NCBI GenBank assembly: GCA_017936785.1
Contig: JAGBEV010000052.1
Location: forward strand, 62,001-126,000
Direction of reading: 5' to 3'
From: Lachnospiraceae bacterium
Lineage (GTDB): Bacteria > Bacillota > Clostridia > Lachnospirales > Lachnospiraceae
Length of the DNA: 64,000 nucleotides
Shown here: in pieces, positions 37,526 to 45,296 of the stretch
Position numbering within the stretch: position 1 is the stretch's first letter
Layout of the letters: the number at the start of each line of letters is the position of its first letter
Program-made: the position numbers and the translations under genes
The notes under the pieces: generated by a model
What the model was told of the DNA's origin: nothing
The model's input: only the letters and a program-made list of their open reading frames with translations
The model's database searches: none

Positions 37526-37558
37526 ATGCCTATGTTTGTAAGGCAGGAGGGGATTTGT

Positions 37559-37948
37559 ATGAAAGGTCAAAAAAGAATTTTAGTAGTGGATGATGATCAG
37601 AACATGCTGCAATTGCTGTATTCTTTTTTGAGAGACAGCTATCGGGTTACGATGGTAAGCAATGGAAAAGACGCCATTGACAGTCTGCGCAGCCAGAAAC
37701 CGGATCTGATGCTGTTAGACTATCTTATGCCGGGAATGAACGGCAAAGAAACCTTGGAAATCATCCGTCAGGATGAAAACCTGAAAGACCTGCCGGTGTT
37801 CTTTTTGACAGGTGTTTCAGACAGCAATAAGATTTCCGAATGCCTGAAGTTAGATCCCAGCGGATATATCTTAAAACCAATCGGAAAATTCAGTTTACTT
37901 GCCAGAATCAGGGCGTATTTTGAAGAAAGTGAATTGGATGGATTATAA
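37559..37948 (+). CDS. Stand-alone response-regulator receiver protein
   Basis: A 129-aa CheY-like receiver with no output domain. The acidic pocket DDD at residues 11-13, phosphoacceptor Asp54 (MLLDYLMPG), the Thr of FFLTG and the Lys of ILKPIG are all present, so it should be phosphorylatable. ATG 37559 has AGGAGG at 37545-37550; a longer frame from 37496 overlaps the previous gene and is rejected. It is convergent with a hybrid histidine kinase whose HPt domain could be its phosphodonor. The two are separated by a bidirectional terminator. Confidence 0.9.
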   Translation: MKGQKRILVVDDDQNMLQLLYSFLRDSYRVTMVSNGKDAIDSLRSQKPDLMLLDYLMPGMNGKETLEIIRQDENLKDLPVFFLTGVSDSNKISECLKLDPSGYILKPIGKFSLLARIRAYFEESELDGL

Positions 37949-37960
37949 ATGAGAATATAA

Positions 37961-37996
37961 AAAAGGCTGTGTCGCTTTAAAATGACACAGCCTTTT
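37961..37996. terminator. Bidirectional terminator between receiver and kinase genes
   Basis: 13-bp stem, AAAAGGCTGTGTC (37961-37973) with GACACAGCCTTTT (37984-37996), 10-base loop, A run on the left and T-rich on the right, serving both convergent genes. Confidence 0.88.
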
Positions 37997-38012
37997 CTTT
38001 GTCCTGTGATTT

Positions 38013-40145
38013 TTAAGATTCCTGGTTATTAGCGATTTCCAAAGCCTTAGCAACTTCTTCATCCACTACAGGTTCTTCCGTCTCTTCTTCTTCAGGTTTT
38101 ACCTTATTCAGATAATCTGTAATCTCTTCCATTACCTGGTCGAATAATACCATGACCTCATCATGACTGTCTTTTATGTAATCAATCTTGTTTTCTTTTC
38201 CGGCAAGTTCCAGAAGTCTGGATTTTTCGGAAAGCTCCAGAGCACCGATCATTTTGGAGGTACTCTTTAATGCATGAACGTAAATGGTATAGTTGGTGTA
38301 ATCTTCTGCCTCATAGGAGGTAATAATGTCCTTCTTGTTCTTAGAAGCATTGTCATGGAAGGACTGCAGCAGGAAACGGAAGGTTTCTTTGCTTCCTTCG
38401 GCAGATTCTACAGCGGAAGGAACATCGATATATTTGAAACGATATTCTGCTACGATCTCATTTGCAATGGACTTCCAAAGTTTGCTGAAGATATCCTGTT
38501 CCACCTTATCATATTCTACCAGCACATAGCGGTTTTCAGGCAGGTATTCCAGAATTTTTTCTTCCAATGGCTTGCCCTGGATAGGTTTGGACATATAGTC
38601 AATAAAGCCTTCGGCTTCATACATTTCCTTTGCCCCTGAAACCGCATTGGCGGTGAGAACGATAACAGGAGTATCCTGGTTAGGTCCTTCTGTTGCCTTT
38701 AAGCGATGCAATGTTTCGATACCGTCAACATTGGGCATCATGTGATCCATTAAGATCAGGTCGTAGAAGTTTTCAGCACATAGATCCAGTGCTTCCAGAC
38801 CGCCGGAGGCTTTATCCACCTTGATCTGGGTGCTCTTTAAGAGACCTTCCACAACGGAAATGTTCATTGCGTTATCATCTACTACCAGGATGCGGGCATT
38901 GGGAGCCACAAAGGTAGTACGGTATTTTTTGTGTTTTTCACGGCTGTAAGCATATTTCTCGCGGAACTTGCCGATAGGCTTGCGGTCCCGGATTCCCTGT
39001 TTTAATACAAAGGAGAAAGTAGAACCTACACCATAATCGCTGCGGACATTCAGATCGCTGCCCATTAATTCCAGAAGCTGTCTTGTAATGCTTAAGCCTA
39101 AGCCTGTGCCTTCAATGTTGCGGTTGCGCCTCTCTTCAATACGTTCAAAGGAGACGAACAGTCTGTCGATATCTTCTTCTTTAATACCGATACCTGTGTC
39201 GGTAACGGATACGATCAGGTTGATAGAGGAATCTCCGGCTTCTTTCCAGTCGACTTTCAGGACCACACTGCCTTCTTTGGTGTATTTCACCGCGTTGGTC
39301 AGCAGGTTGATAATGATCTGGCGGAGCCTTACATCATCACCATAGAGCAGGTAAGGGATATCTTCTGCGATAACAGGTGTGAATTCCAGACCTTTATTTG
39401 CAACCTTGATCTCGATCATATTCATGATCTCGGATAATACATTTGCGATTTCATATTCCACAGGAAGGATTTCCATCTTGCCGCATTCGATCTTGGAGAA
39501 ATCCAATAAGTCGTTGACAAGGGATAAAAGGGTGGTGCTGGCATCCCGGATATTTTCCGCATAACCGATAATGGGCTTTTCCGTCGCCTCACGGATGATG
39601 ATCTCGTCCATACCCAAAACAGTATTGATAGGTGTACGTATCTCATGGGACATGTTGGCGAGGAAATTGGATTTGGCCTTATTTGCTGCATCTGCCATAT
39701 CCTTTAATTCCTGCAGTTTTTTGTTGGTCTTGTAATGACCGGTAATATCAGTCAGCCAGACAAAACGGCCGCTGAAATTGTCCGTTGACAGCAATTCGGA
39801 ACGGATCTCATAAATCTTGGAAAGCTCCTCGGAAACATATTCCTTAGCTGCAAACAGCTTTTTCATGGCAGGCTGTTCGGTAATGGCATTCATGGTTCCG
39901 ATCTTCGGGAACAGCAGCTCAAATTCGTTGTTGTAATAAAGAATCTGATCGGAGTCCGAAACGATCAAAACTGCGCCTACATCATGGTTTAAGATTTCTT
40001 TCGTGGCAGTCTGAACGGAATCTACTGCCGGTGGCTGTTTCTTTGACAGCTTCAGATTGAAAAAAACTGAAGCGGCAAGAAGCAGAGCTAAAATAATTAC
40101 CAATACGATCATAATTTTTCTTCCCTCTTCCTCTGGGATGCCCAT
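38013..40145 (-). CDS. Hybrid histidine kinase with receiver and HPt domains
   Basis: A 710-aa membrane kinase. One helix (12-30) is followed by a PAS-like region (50-140) and HisKA with His167 (NMSHEIRTP). HATPase follows (about 265-385; NLLTNAVKY, DTGIGI, GTGLGL), then a receiver with Asp467 (LILMDHMMP) and a C-terminal HPt with His624 (YVHALKSTS). A phosphorelay from His167 to Asp467 to His624 is predicted, with an external receiver as last step; the stand-alone receiver at 37559 is the obvious candidate. It lacks a large extracytoplasmic sensor, so the input is probably intracellular. The ATG at 40145 has AAGGGG upstream; ATG at 40112 is an equally possible start, just before the helix. 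Confidence 0.92.
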   Translation of the reverse strand: MGIPEEEGRKIMIVLVIILALLLAASVFFNLKLSKKQPPAVDSVQTATKEILNHDVGAVLIVSDSDQILYYNNEFELLFPKIGTMNAITEQPAMKKLFAAKEYVSEELSKIYEIRSELLSTDNFSGRFVWLTDITGHYKTNKKLQELKDMADAANKAKSNFLANMSHEIRTPINTVLGMDEIIIREATEKPIIGYAENIRDASTTLLSLVNDLLDFSKIECGKMEILPVEYEIANVLSEIMNMIEIKVANKGLEFTPVIAEDIPYLLYGDDVRLRQIIINLLTNAVKYTKEGSVVLKVDWKEAGDSSINLIVSVTDTGIGIKEEDIDRLFVSFERIEERRNRNIEGTGLGLSITRQLLELMGSDLNVRSDYGVGSTFSFVLKQGIRDRKPIGKFREKYAYSREKHKKYRTTFVAPNARILVVDDNAMNISVVEGLLKSTQIKVDKASGGLEALDLCAENFYDLILMDHMMPNVDGIETLHRLKATEGPNQDTPVIVLTANAVSGAKEMYEAEGFIDYMSKPIQGKPLEEKILEYLPENRYVLVEYDKVEQDIFSKLWKSIANEIVAEYRFKYIDVPSAVESAEGSKETFRFLLQSFHDNASKNKKDIITSYEAEDYTNYTIYVHALKSTSKMIGALELSEKSRLLELAGKENKIDYIKDSHDEVMVLFDQVMEEITDYLNKVKPEEEETEEPVVDEEVAKALEIANNQES

Positions 40146-40175
40146 GGAATCCCCTTGATTTTTCTATACCATATT

Positions 40176-40204
40176 ATTATATCAAAAATAAAAATACGTG
40201 GAAA
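40176..40204 (-). promoter_or_regulatory. Probable promoter of the hybrid kinase gene
   Basis: Minus strand: TTTCCA (40204-40199), 17-base spacer, TATAAT (40181-40176). The -10 is perfect, the -35 weak. Confidence 0.5.
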
Positions 40205-40257
40205 TAGTCACAGGTAAAAATGGGAATAAAAAATTGCACAAAAAAACAAAAGGTTAT

Positions 40258-40286
40258 TTGTCAAGACTGTTAAGAAATGATATACT
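40258..40286 (+). promoter_or_regulatory. Sigma-A promoter for the PilZ/DMT transporter unit
   Basis: TTGTCA (40258-40263), 17-base spacer, TATACT (40281-40286). The leader to ATG 40366 is about 75 bases and shows no recognisable riboswitch. Confidence 0.7.
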
Positions 40287-40365
40287 ATCGAAAAAGGGAC
40301 GTGGGGAGTTCGCCGGACAGCAGCTTTATGAACGTTGTTGAACTGGGAGAGAATTGAGGCTTGAT

Positions 40366-41013
40366 ATGAAATTTGGCGAACTGACAGCCGGAACTGAGAT
40401 TGATATTGAGGTCAGGATACGGCAGAATGACTGGGTGTTTCATAGTGTGGTGGAGCAGATGGTCAAGGGCATTGCACTGATGGAGCCTTTGAGCCATGAA
40501 GGAAAAGTGCTGGATTTAAGTGGAGAAGGTATATCTATCAGCGTGATCGTAAAGGATGAAGAGGATGACATACCCATGCAGTTTCGGGGATGCGCAGCTA
40601 AAAATCTGCGCATGCAGGATAAGGCTTATTTAGCCATTGCCTGCAGCCAGGAAGGAAAACGCATCAATAGGCGGGATGCATTCAGGATATTTGTAGGAGA
40701 GCAGGGAATTGCGGAAATGGCTGGCACATCCCAAAGGCTGAATGTAACAGTCAGGGATCTGAGTCTTACGGGCTTTTCCTTTGTGACGGATATCAATGAA
40801 TGGAATGATGAGACTTCCGTGGTCTGGCTGAATTTTCCCGGCAGATATGGCGAGAAGATGAGGATGCAGGGTTCGGTGGTGCGGAAAAAAGAAGGAGAAC
40901 AGGGACGGCTGATCATCGGATGCAGGATCTTAAAATGTGCCAATGATCTTGAGACCTATGTTTCCTTTAAACAAAGAGAAAATTTAAAGAGATTTGCTGA
41001 CAAAAGAGAGTAA
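40366..41013 (+). CDS. PilZ-domain c-di-GMP-binding protein (YcgR-like)
   Basis: A 215-aa two-domain protein. The N-terminal YcgR-type beta barrel covers residues 1-95. The C-terminal PilZ domain carries the c-di-GMP-binding motifs: RRDAFR (Arg102, Arg103, Arg107) and DLSLTG (Asp131, Ser133, Gly136). Binding of c-di-GMP is therefore predicted. Such proteins regulate motility or glycan export; no flagellar gene is visible here. Start ATG 40366 has GAGG six bases upstream; the TTG at 40354 is less likely. It is transcribed divergently from the hybrid kinase and followed closely by a DMT transporter. Confidence 0.88.
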   Translation: MKFGELTAGTEIDIEVRIRQNDWVFHSVVEQMVKGIALMEPLSHEGKVLDLSGEGISISVIVKDEEDDIPMQFRGCAAKNLRMQDKAYLAIACSQEGKRINRRDAFRIFVGEQGIAEMAGTSQRLNVTVRDLSLTGFSFVTDINEWNDETSVVWLNFPGRYGEKMRMQGSVVRKKEGEQGRLIIGCRILKCANDLETYVSFKQRENLKRFADKRE

Positions 41014-41017
41014 CATC

Positions 41018-41932
41018 ATGGAAAAGAAAAGTTTTAAAAACCCCATATTGCTGACAATCACTGCAGCTATATGGGGTTTTGCCTTTGTAGCCCAAAGTGT
41101 GGGAATGGAATATGTGGAGCCTTTCACATTTAATTGCATACGTAATTTAATTGGCGCCGCAGTTTTGGTTCCGGTGATCCTGATCCTGGGCAGGCTGGAG
41201 AAAGCCGAAGAAAAAGGAAATGCAGCCGGAGGCAGTCCCCGGGGAGAAAAAATCATGACTCTTGTGGGCGGTATATGCTGTGGCGCTCTTTTATTTATTT
41301 CCTCAGGAGCCCAGCAGATAGGAATGCAGTACACCACTGTAGGAAAGGCAGGTTTTATTACAGCGATCTATATTATTCTTGTACCCATATTGGGATTGTT
41401 TTTTAAAAAGAAGTGTGGAATCCTGGTATGGTTCAGTGTAGTCCTTGCCATGGTGGGATTTTATTTCCTGACCATGATGGGGGAGTCCTCCTTTACAAAA
41501 GGAGATGCTTATGTACTGGTATGTGCTTTTATGTTTTCGGGACATATTCTTTGTGTGGATTATTTTGCTCCCAGAGCAAATGGCGTAAAAATGGCATGTA
41601 TACAGTTTTTTGTATGCGGCATTTTATCAGGAACCGCCATGTTTATAAGGGAAAACCCTTCGTTACCGGATATCTGCCGTGCATGGGGACCGATTCTGTA
41701 CGCAGGTGTTTTGTCCTGCGGCGTGGGCTATACCCTGCAGATCATAGGGCAGAAGAATTTCAATCCGGCGATTGCTGCTCTGATCATGAGTCTGGAGTCC
41801 GTATTTTCTGTACTGGCAGGATGGCTGCTCTTACATGAGGCGCTTTCCGTGCATGAGGCAATAGGATGTGTTTTGATCTTTGGGGGCATCATTCTGGCGC
41901 AGATACCGAAAGAATGGTATTCCAAGAGTTAA
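41018..41932 (+). CDS. EamA/DMT superfamily transporter
   Basis: A 304-aa transporter with ten hydrophobic helices arranged as two EamA repeats. The first begins near residue 8 (PILLTITAAIWGFAFVAQ) and the second near 160 (GDAYVLVCAFMFSGH), with a second-repeat signature AALIMSLESVFSVLAGWLLL. DMT proteins export metabolites, amino acids or nucleotide-type solutes; the substrate is unknown. It starts four bases after the PilZ stop. Its stop shares the TTAA at 41929-41932 with the stop of the convergent deacetylase gene, so no terminator separates them. Confidence 0.9.
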   Translation: MEKKSFKNPILLTITAAIWGFAFVAQSVGMEYVEPFTFNCIRNLIGAAVLVPVILILGRLEKAEEKGNAAGGSPRGEKIMTLVGGICCGALLFISSGAQQIGMQYTTVGKAGFITAIYIILVPILGLFFKKKCGILVWFSVVLAMVGFYFLTMMGESSFTKGDAYVLVCAFMFSGHILCVDYFAPRANGVKMACIQFFVCGILSGTAMFIRENPSLPDICRAWGPILYAGVLSCGVGYTLQIIGQKNFNPAIAALIMSLESVFSVLAGWLLLHEALSVHEAIGCVLIFGGIILAQIPKEWYSKS

Positions 41933-42750
41933 TCCCTGATCTGCCTTCCTTCTGTGTTCATGTGATAATTGTCCTTATAGATCATTTGGGAAAGAGGAAC
42001 AAAGGTATATCCCATTTCTTCCAGTCTGGTGATCAGGGTGTCCAGTGCCTGGGCGGTGTATTTGGCACCGTTATGGCATAGAATGATGGAACCGTTGCCC
42101 AGGGCTTTGTGATTGCATACCCGGTCAATGATGTCGTTGGCGCCATAATCTTTCCAGTCCAGACTGTCTACATCCCACTGGATGGTATAATAGCCCAGTT
42201 CTCTGGCATTGGTTATGACATGGTTGTCATAATCGCCGTAGGGCGGGCGGAACAAAAACATTTCGTATCCGGTCAGTTCTTTTACTTTATCATGGACCTT
42301 CTGCAGCTCTTCTTTGCATTCGCTGTCGGATAACTGGGACATATTTTTGTGGTTTTCGCTGTGGTTGCCCAGATCGTGCCCGTCTGCCAGAATAGCCTTT
42401 ACATCATCGGGATAGGTTTCCACCCAGCCTCCTGTCATAAAAAAAGTAACATGGACATTATGCTTTTTTAGAATTTCCAGGATCTGCCTTGTATCTTCAT
42501 TGCCCCATGCTGCGTCAAAGGTCAGGGCAATTTTCTTTTCATCGGTTTCTACACAGTAAATGGGCAATTCCCTGCCATTGACGGTATTGCTTACAGTAAT
42601 TTCTCCCTTCAGTTTCATGGTCAGTGCAAACAGGAATAAAAGGGCGGCAAGACAGATGCATGCTCTTTTTAAAACAGCTGTTTTATTCAAAATAAAATAT
42701 CCCCATAACAATTTACTTATTTCAAATATATGTGAAAGCTTTTTTTTCAT
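41929..42750 (-). CDS. Polysaccharide deacetylase, PdaB-like
   Basis: A protein of about 273 aa with one N-terminal helix (about residues 28-46) and an extracytoplasmic NodB domain. The motifs in order are TFDAAWGNE (first motif as in PdaB, where the second Asp of TFDDG is Ala), HDLGNHSENH (metal-binding His pair), RPPYGDYD, DVDSLDW and ILCHNG. PdaB-type enzymes deacetylate peptidoglycan or related glycans during sporulation; activity of the variant first motif is uncertain. A TTG at 42762 in the same frame is an alternative start. It overlaps the EamA gene stop to stop. Confidence 0.88.
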   Translation of the reverse strand: MKKKLSHIFEISKLLWGYFILNKTAVLKRACICLAALLFLFALTMKLKGEITVSNTVNGRELPIYCVETDEKKIALTFDAAWGNEDTRQILEILKKHNVHVTFFMTGGWVETYPDDVKAILADGHDLGNHSENHKNMSQLSDSECKEELQKVHDKVKELTGYEMFLFRPPYGDYDNHVITNARELGYYTIQWDVDSLDWKDYGANDIIDRVCNHKALGNGSIILCHNGAKYTAQALDTLITRLEEMGYTFVPLSQMIYKDNYHMNTEGRQIRD

Positions 42751-42835
42751 GCCTGAAAACAAGTTTTTTAAAATTTCCTATTCCTTATTTTAACAACCTC
42801 ATGTAAAATAAGAAGGAAATGGGAAAGGAGAAGCT

Positions 42836-43615
42836 ATGGGAGTTTCAAATGTTATAGAATTTAAAGATAAAATGTTATTGGAGAAAGCCAAAAAGCAGGA
42901 GAACTGGTATTTTATCCTGGACCCTCAGACCGGATGCCCTTATGTGCATGACGGCATGACGGACCTGTTTGTATCTCCGGCAGTGGTGGAAAAGGTTATC
43001 AAAGGGGACAGGCTGCATTATCAGAAGCCTATGACCGTAAAAGAATACGGACCAAAGAAGCGTACAGCCACCTTCGGAATGAATATATTTGCATATTTCT
43101 ACTATCTGGGTCTGGAAAAAATCAAGGTTTTTTATGATGATGCTTTTGGAGTCCTTGCAAGGGCGGATTTTCTGCCCCCCAGGGATTACAGCGGACTGGA
43201 ACCGGAAAATGTGCCTGTGGAAAATCCTGCCCTGCGCCTTGCTTTAAATGAATTTTTAGGTGAAGCGCGCTGGGAGAAACGTTATGAAGGAAAGCTGGAA
43301 TTTCTCCAGAAAAAGGAAAAAGAGTTGTTTGAAATGGTAAAGACCGCAAGATTTTTAGTTCCCATGCAGCCGGCGGGGGAAGATGGCAAAGATATGGCAT
43401 TTGCCAAAGCTGCCAATAACGGAAAAAATTATCTTCCGTTGTTTACCGACTGGCTTGAGTTTGGAAAAGGGTATACTAAGGATCAGTGGAAGGGTGCCAT
43501 TGTAGGAATCAGGGAAGCACTGGATATTGCAGGAGAAGATGATATGGTCATTAACTTTACCTGTGAAGCCATGGTGGTTACCAAAGATGTTTTAAAGAGA
43601 ATGGAGATCATCTGA
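42836..43615 (+). CDS. SseB-domain protein of unknown function
   Basis: A 259-aa cytosolic protein. The C-terminal part (about residues 145-255) matches the SseB N-terminal-type domain: TARFLVPMQP, a short loop, NNGKNYLPLFTDWLEF and the final AMVVTKDVL. SseB domains are widespread in Firmicutes and have no settled function. The N-terminal 140 residues (YFILDPQTGCPYVHDG, KRTATFGMNIFAYFYYLGL) are not recognised. GGAAAGGAG lies directly before ATG 42836. It is divergent from the deacetylase and precedes the small membrane peptide gene. Confidence 0.78.
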   Translation: MGVSNVIEFKDKMLLEKAKKQENWYFILDPQTGCPYVHDGMTDLFVSPAVVEKVIKGDRLHYQKPMTVKEYGPKKRTATFGMNIFAYFYYLGLEKIKVFYDDAFGVLARADFLPPRDYSGLEPENVPVENPALRLALNEFLGEARWEKRYEGKLEFLQKKEKELFEMVKTARFLVPMQPAGEDGKDMAFAKAANNGKNYLPLFTDWLEFGKGYTKDQWKGAIVGIREALDIAGEDDMVINFTCEAMVVTKDVLKRMEII

Positions 43616-43646
43616 TAAAGGAACGGTTTCCTTTTAGAAATGCCTG

Positions 43647-43655
43647 TGTTATAAT
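43647..43655 (+). promoter_or_regulatory. Extended -10 promoter for the small peptide gene
   Basis: TGT-TATAAT: TG at 43647-43648, TATAAT at 43650-43655. No good -35 is seen, as is usual with an extended -10. The next start codon is 33 bases downstream. Confidence 0.6.
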
Positions 43656-43687
43656 AAAATATACAAGTTTTAAAGGGGTATGATACC

Positions 43688-43810
43688 ATGTTTGGATTAT
43701 TAGGAATATTAGCATTGATTTTGTTGGTGGTCATTATCGTAGTGGTGATCGTAGCGGCTGTATCTGCAAGCGCTTCTGCAGCCATAGCGGATGATGACAA
43801 AGAAGAATAA
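43688..43810 (+). CDS. Small membrane peptide, 40 aa
   Basis: A 40-codon frame with an AAGGGG RBS and an extended -10 promoter. It encodes MFGLLGILALILLVV, then more Val/Ile/Ala, a Ser/Ala stretch (SASASAA) and an acidic end IADDDKEE. That is a single transmembrane helix with a short charged tail and no Cys. No family is recognised. The reading is supported by the spaced RBS, promoter and amphipathic layout rather than by homology. A long hairpin lies 28 bases after its stop and may terminate its transcript, or regulate the beta-glucosidase operon beyond. Confidence 0.65.
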   Translation: MFGLLGILALILLVVIIVVVIVAAVSASASAAIADDDKEE

Positions 43811-43837
43811 GTAAAAAAGGACATAATCTGTGGCAAG

Positions 43838-43912
43838 AAAAATCTGTGTATAGGGCAAGAAAAACCGTCATAAGCGGAGGAATATTTTTCCTGCCCTGTA
43901 CACAGATTTTTT
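43838..43912. terminator. 27-bp hairpin with T run upstream of the beta-glucosidase gene
   Basis: Arms 43838-43864 and 43885-43911 pair over 27 positions with one GT wobble and one mismatch, around a 20-base loop. A-rich on the left and six T on the right, so it can terminate in both directions. No promoter is obvious between it and the gene at 43949, which therefore may depend on read-through. Confidence 0.75.
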
Positions 43913-43948
43913 GCGACAGGATGTTTTTGTTGCGGAAAGGAGCAAAAA

Positions 43949-45295
43949 ATGGGATTTCCGAAAGATTTTATGTGGGGAGCCGCATCGGCTGCTTATCAGG
44001 TGGAAGGCGCATACAGGGAAGACGGTAAGGGACCGGGCATCTGGGATATGGCGTCAAGGGAGCCGGGGCATATTGCCTTTGGAGAAAGCGGCAATATAGG
44101 CTGTGATCATTATCACCATTTTAAAGAGGATGTTGCCCTGATGAAGGAAATGGGGCTGAAATACTATCGTTTTTCCATTAGCTGGCCCAGAGTGATGCCC
44201 GGGGGAACAGGTTCGGTAAATGAAAAGGGATTTGATTTTTATTCTGCCCTTGTAGATGAATTGATCGCAAACGGAATAGAGCCTCTGGTAACGCTTTTTC
44301 ACTGGAATTATCCCTATGAGCTTCAAAAAAAGGGCGGGTGGCTCAATGATGAATCCCCGGAATGGTTTGCGGAATATGTAGGACAGGTTGTGGATAGACT
44401 GTCCGATAGGGTGAAATATTGGATTACCATTAATGAACCCCAGGTCTTTCTGGGATTGGGATATGGAACCGGAGAGTTTCCGCCATTTTGCAAGGCTTCA
44501 CTGACAGAGCAGTTTCAGGTGGTACACCATGTGCTGTTGGCTCATGGAAAGGCAGTGCAGGTTATCCGCAGCAGAGCGAAGGTGAAACCGGTAATCGGCA
44601 TGGCGCCTACAGGTCCCTGTTTTACCCCCAGGGACAATACACCGGAAGCGCTGGAGGAGGCAAGGTGTGCCAGCTTTGATTTCCATAAGGATTCCGCCCT
44701 GTTTTCCAACAGCCTCTTTGGGGACCCGGTTTTTCTGGGAGATTATCCGGACAGGGCATATGAGATATTTGAAGATGCGCCTGATATCATCAAGCCGGGA
44801 GACCTGTCGCTGATCGCCCAGTCTCTGGATTTTTATGGTGTCAATATTTATGAGAGCAAGGCAGTAAAAAAGGAGGGGACCTATCCTTCCAATTGTTATA
44901 TAGGATGTCCCAAAACAAATATGGGATGGCCCATTGTACCGGAGTCGCTGTATTATGGACCTAAATTTTTGTATGAAAGATATCATAAGCCCATTTTGAT
45001 AACAGAGAACGGTATGGCGGGACATGATTTTGTTTATCTGGATGGGAAGGTTCATGATCCTTACAGGATTGATTTTCTGAACCGGTATCTTTTACAGTTG
45101 AAAAAGGCTGTGGAGGATGGAGTGGAAGTGATCGGTTATATGCAGTGGTCCGTTATGGATAATTTCGAATGGGCTAACGGCTATGACAAACGTTTTGGAT
45201 TGATCTATGTGGATTATGTGACCGGAGAACGGAAACTGAAGGATTCCGCTTATTGGTACAAAGAGGTTATAAAGAGGAACGGAGAGAATTTATAA
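43949..45295 (+). CDS. GH1 beta-glucosidase
   Basis: A 448-aa cytosolic family 1 glycosidase of normal length. The acid/base Glu lies in ITINEPQ and the nucleophile Glu in ILITENGM. The sugar-binding C-terminal motif NFEWANGYDKRFGLIYVDY has the Glu-Trp pair typical of enzymes acting on non-phosphorylated beta-glucosides; 6-phospho-beta-glucosidases have Ser and Lys/Tyr here. AAAGGAG lies before ATG 43949. It is followed after one base by an MBOAT gene, an odd partner for a sugar-degrading enzyme; it may process a glycan rather than feed catabolism. Confidence 0.93.
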   Translation: MGFPKDFMWGAASAAYQVEGAYREDGKGPGIWDMASREPGHIAFGESGNIGCDHYHHFKEDVALMKEMGLKYYRFSISWPRVMPGGTGSVNEKGFDFYSALVDELIANGIEPLVTLFHWNYPYELQKKGGWLNDESPEWFAEYVGQVVDRLSDRVKYWITINEPQVFLGLGYGTGEFPPFCKASLTEQFQVVHHVLLAHGKAVQVIRSRAKVKPVIGMAPTGPCFTPRDNTPEALEEARCASFDFHKDSALFSNSLFGDPVFLGDYPDRAYEIFEDAPDIIKPGDLSLIAQSLDFYGVNIYESKAVKKEGTYPSNCYIGCPKTNMGWPIVPESLYYGPKFLYERYHKPILITENGMAGHDFVYLDGKVHDPYRIDFLNRYLLQLKKAVEDGVEVIGYMQWSVMDNFEWANGYDKRFGLIYVDYVTGERKLKDSAYWYKEVIKRNGENL

Positions 45296-45296
45296 G

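Noticed and set aside
40287..40365. c-di-GMP riboswitch before the PilZ gene
   Set aside because: The leader is only about 75 bases and lacks the conserved GEMM core; no pairing of the expected type was seen.
42762..42835. Promoter for the SseB-domain gene
   Set aside because: A TAAAAT at about 42808 exists but no acceptable -35 element or extended -10 is placed with it, so it was not listed.
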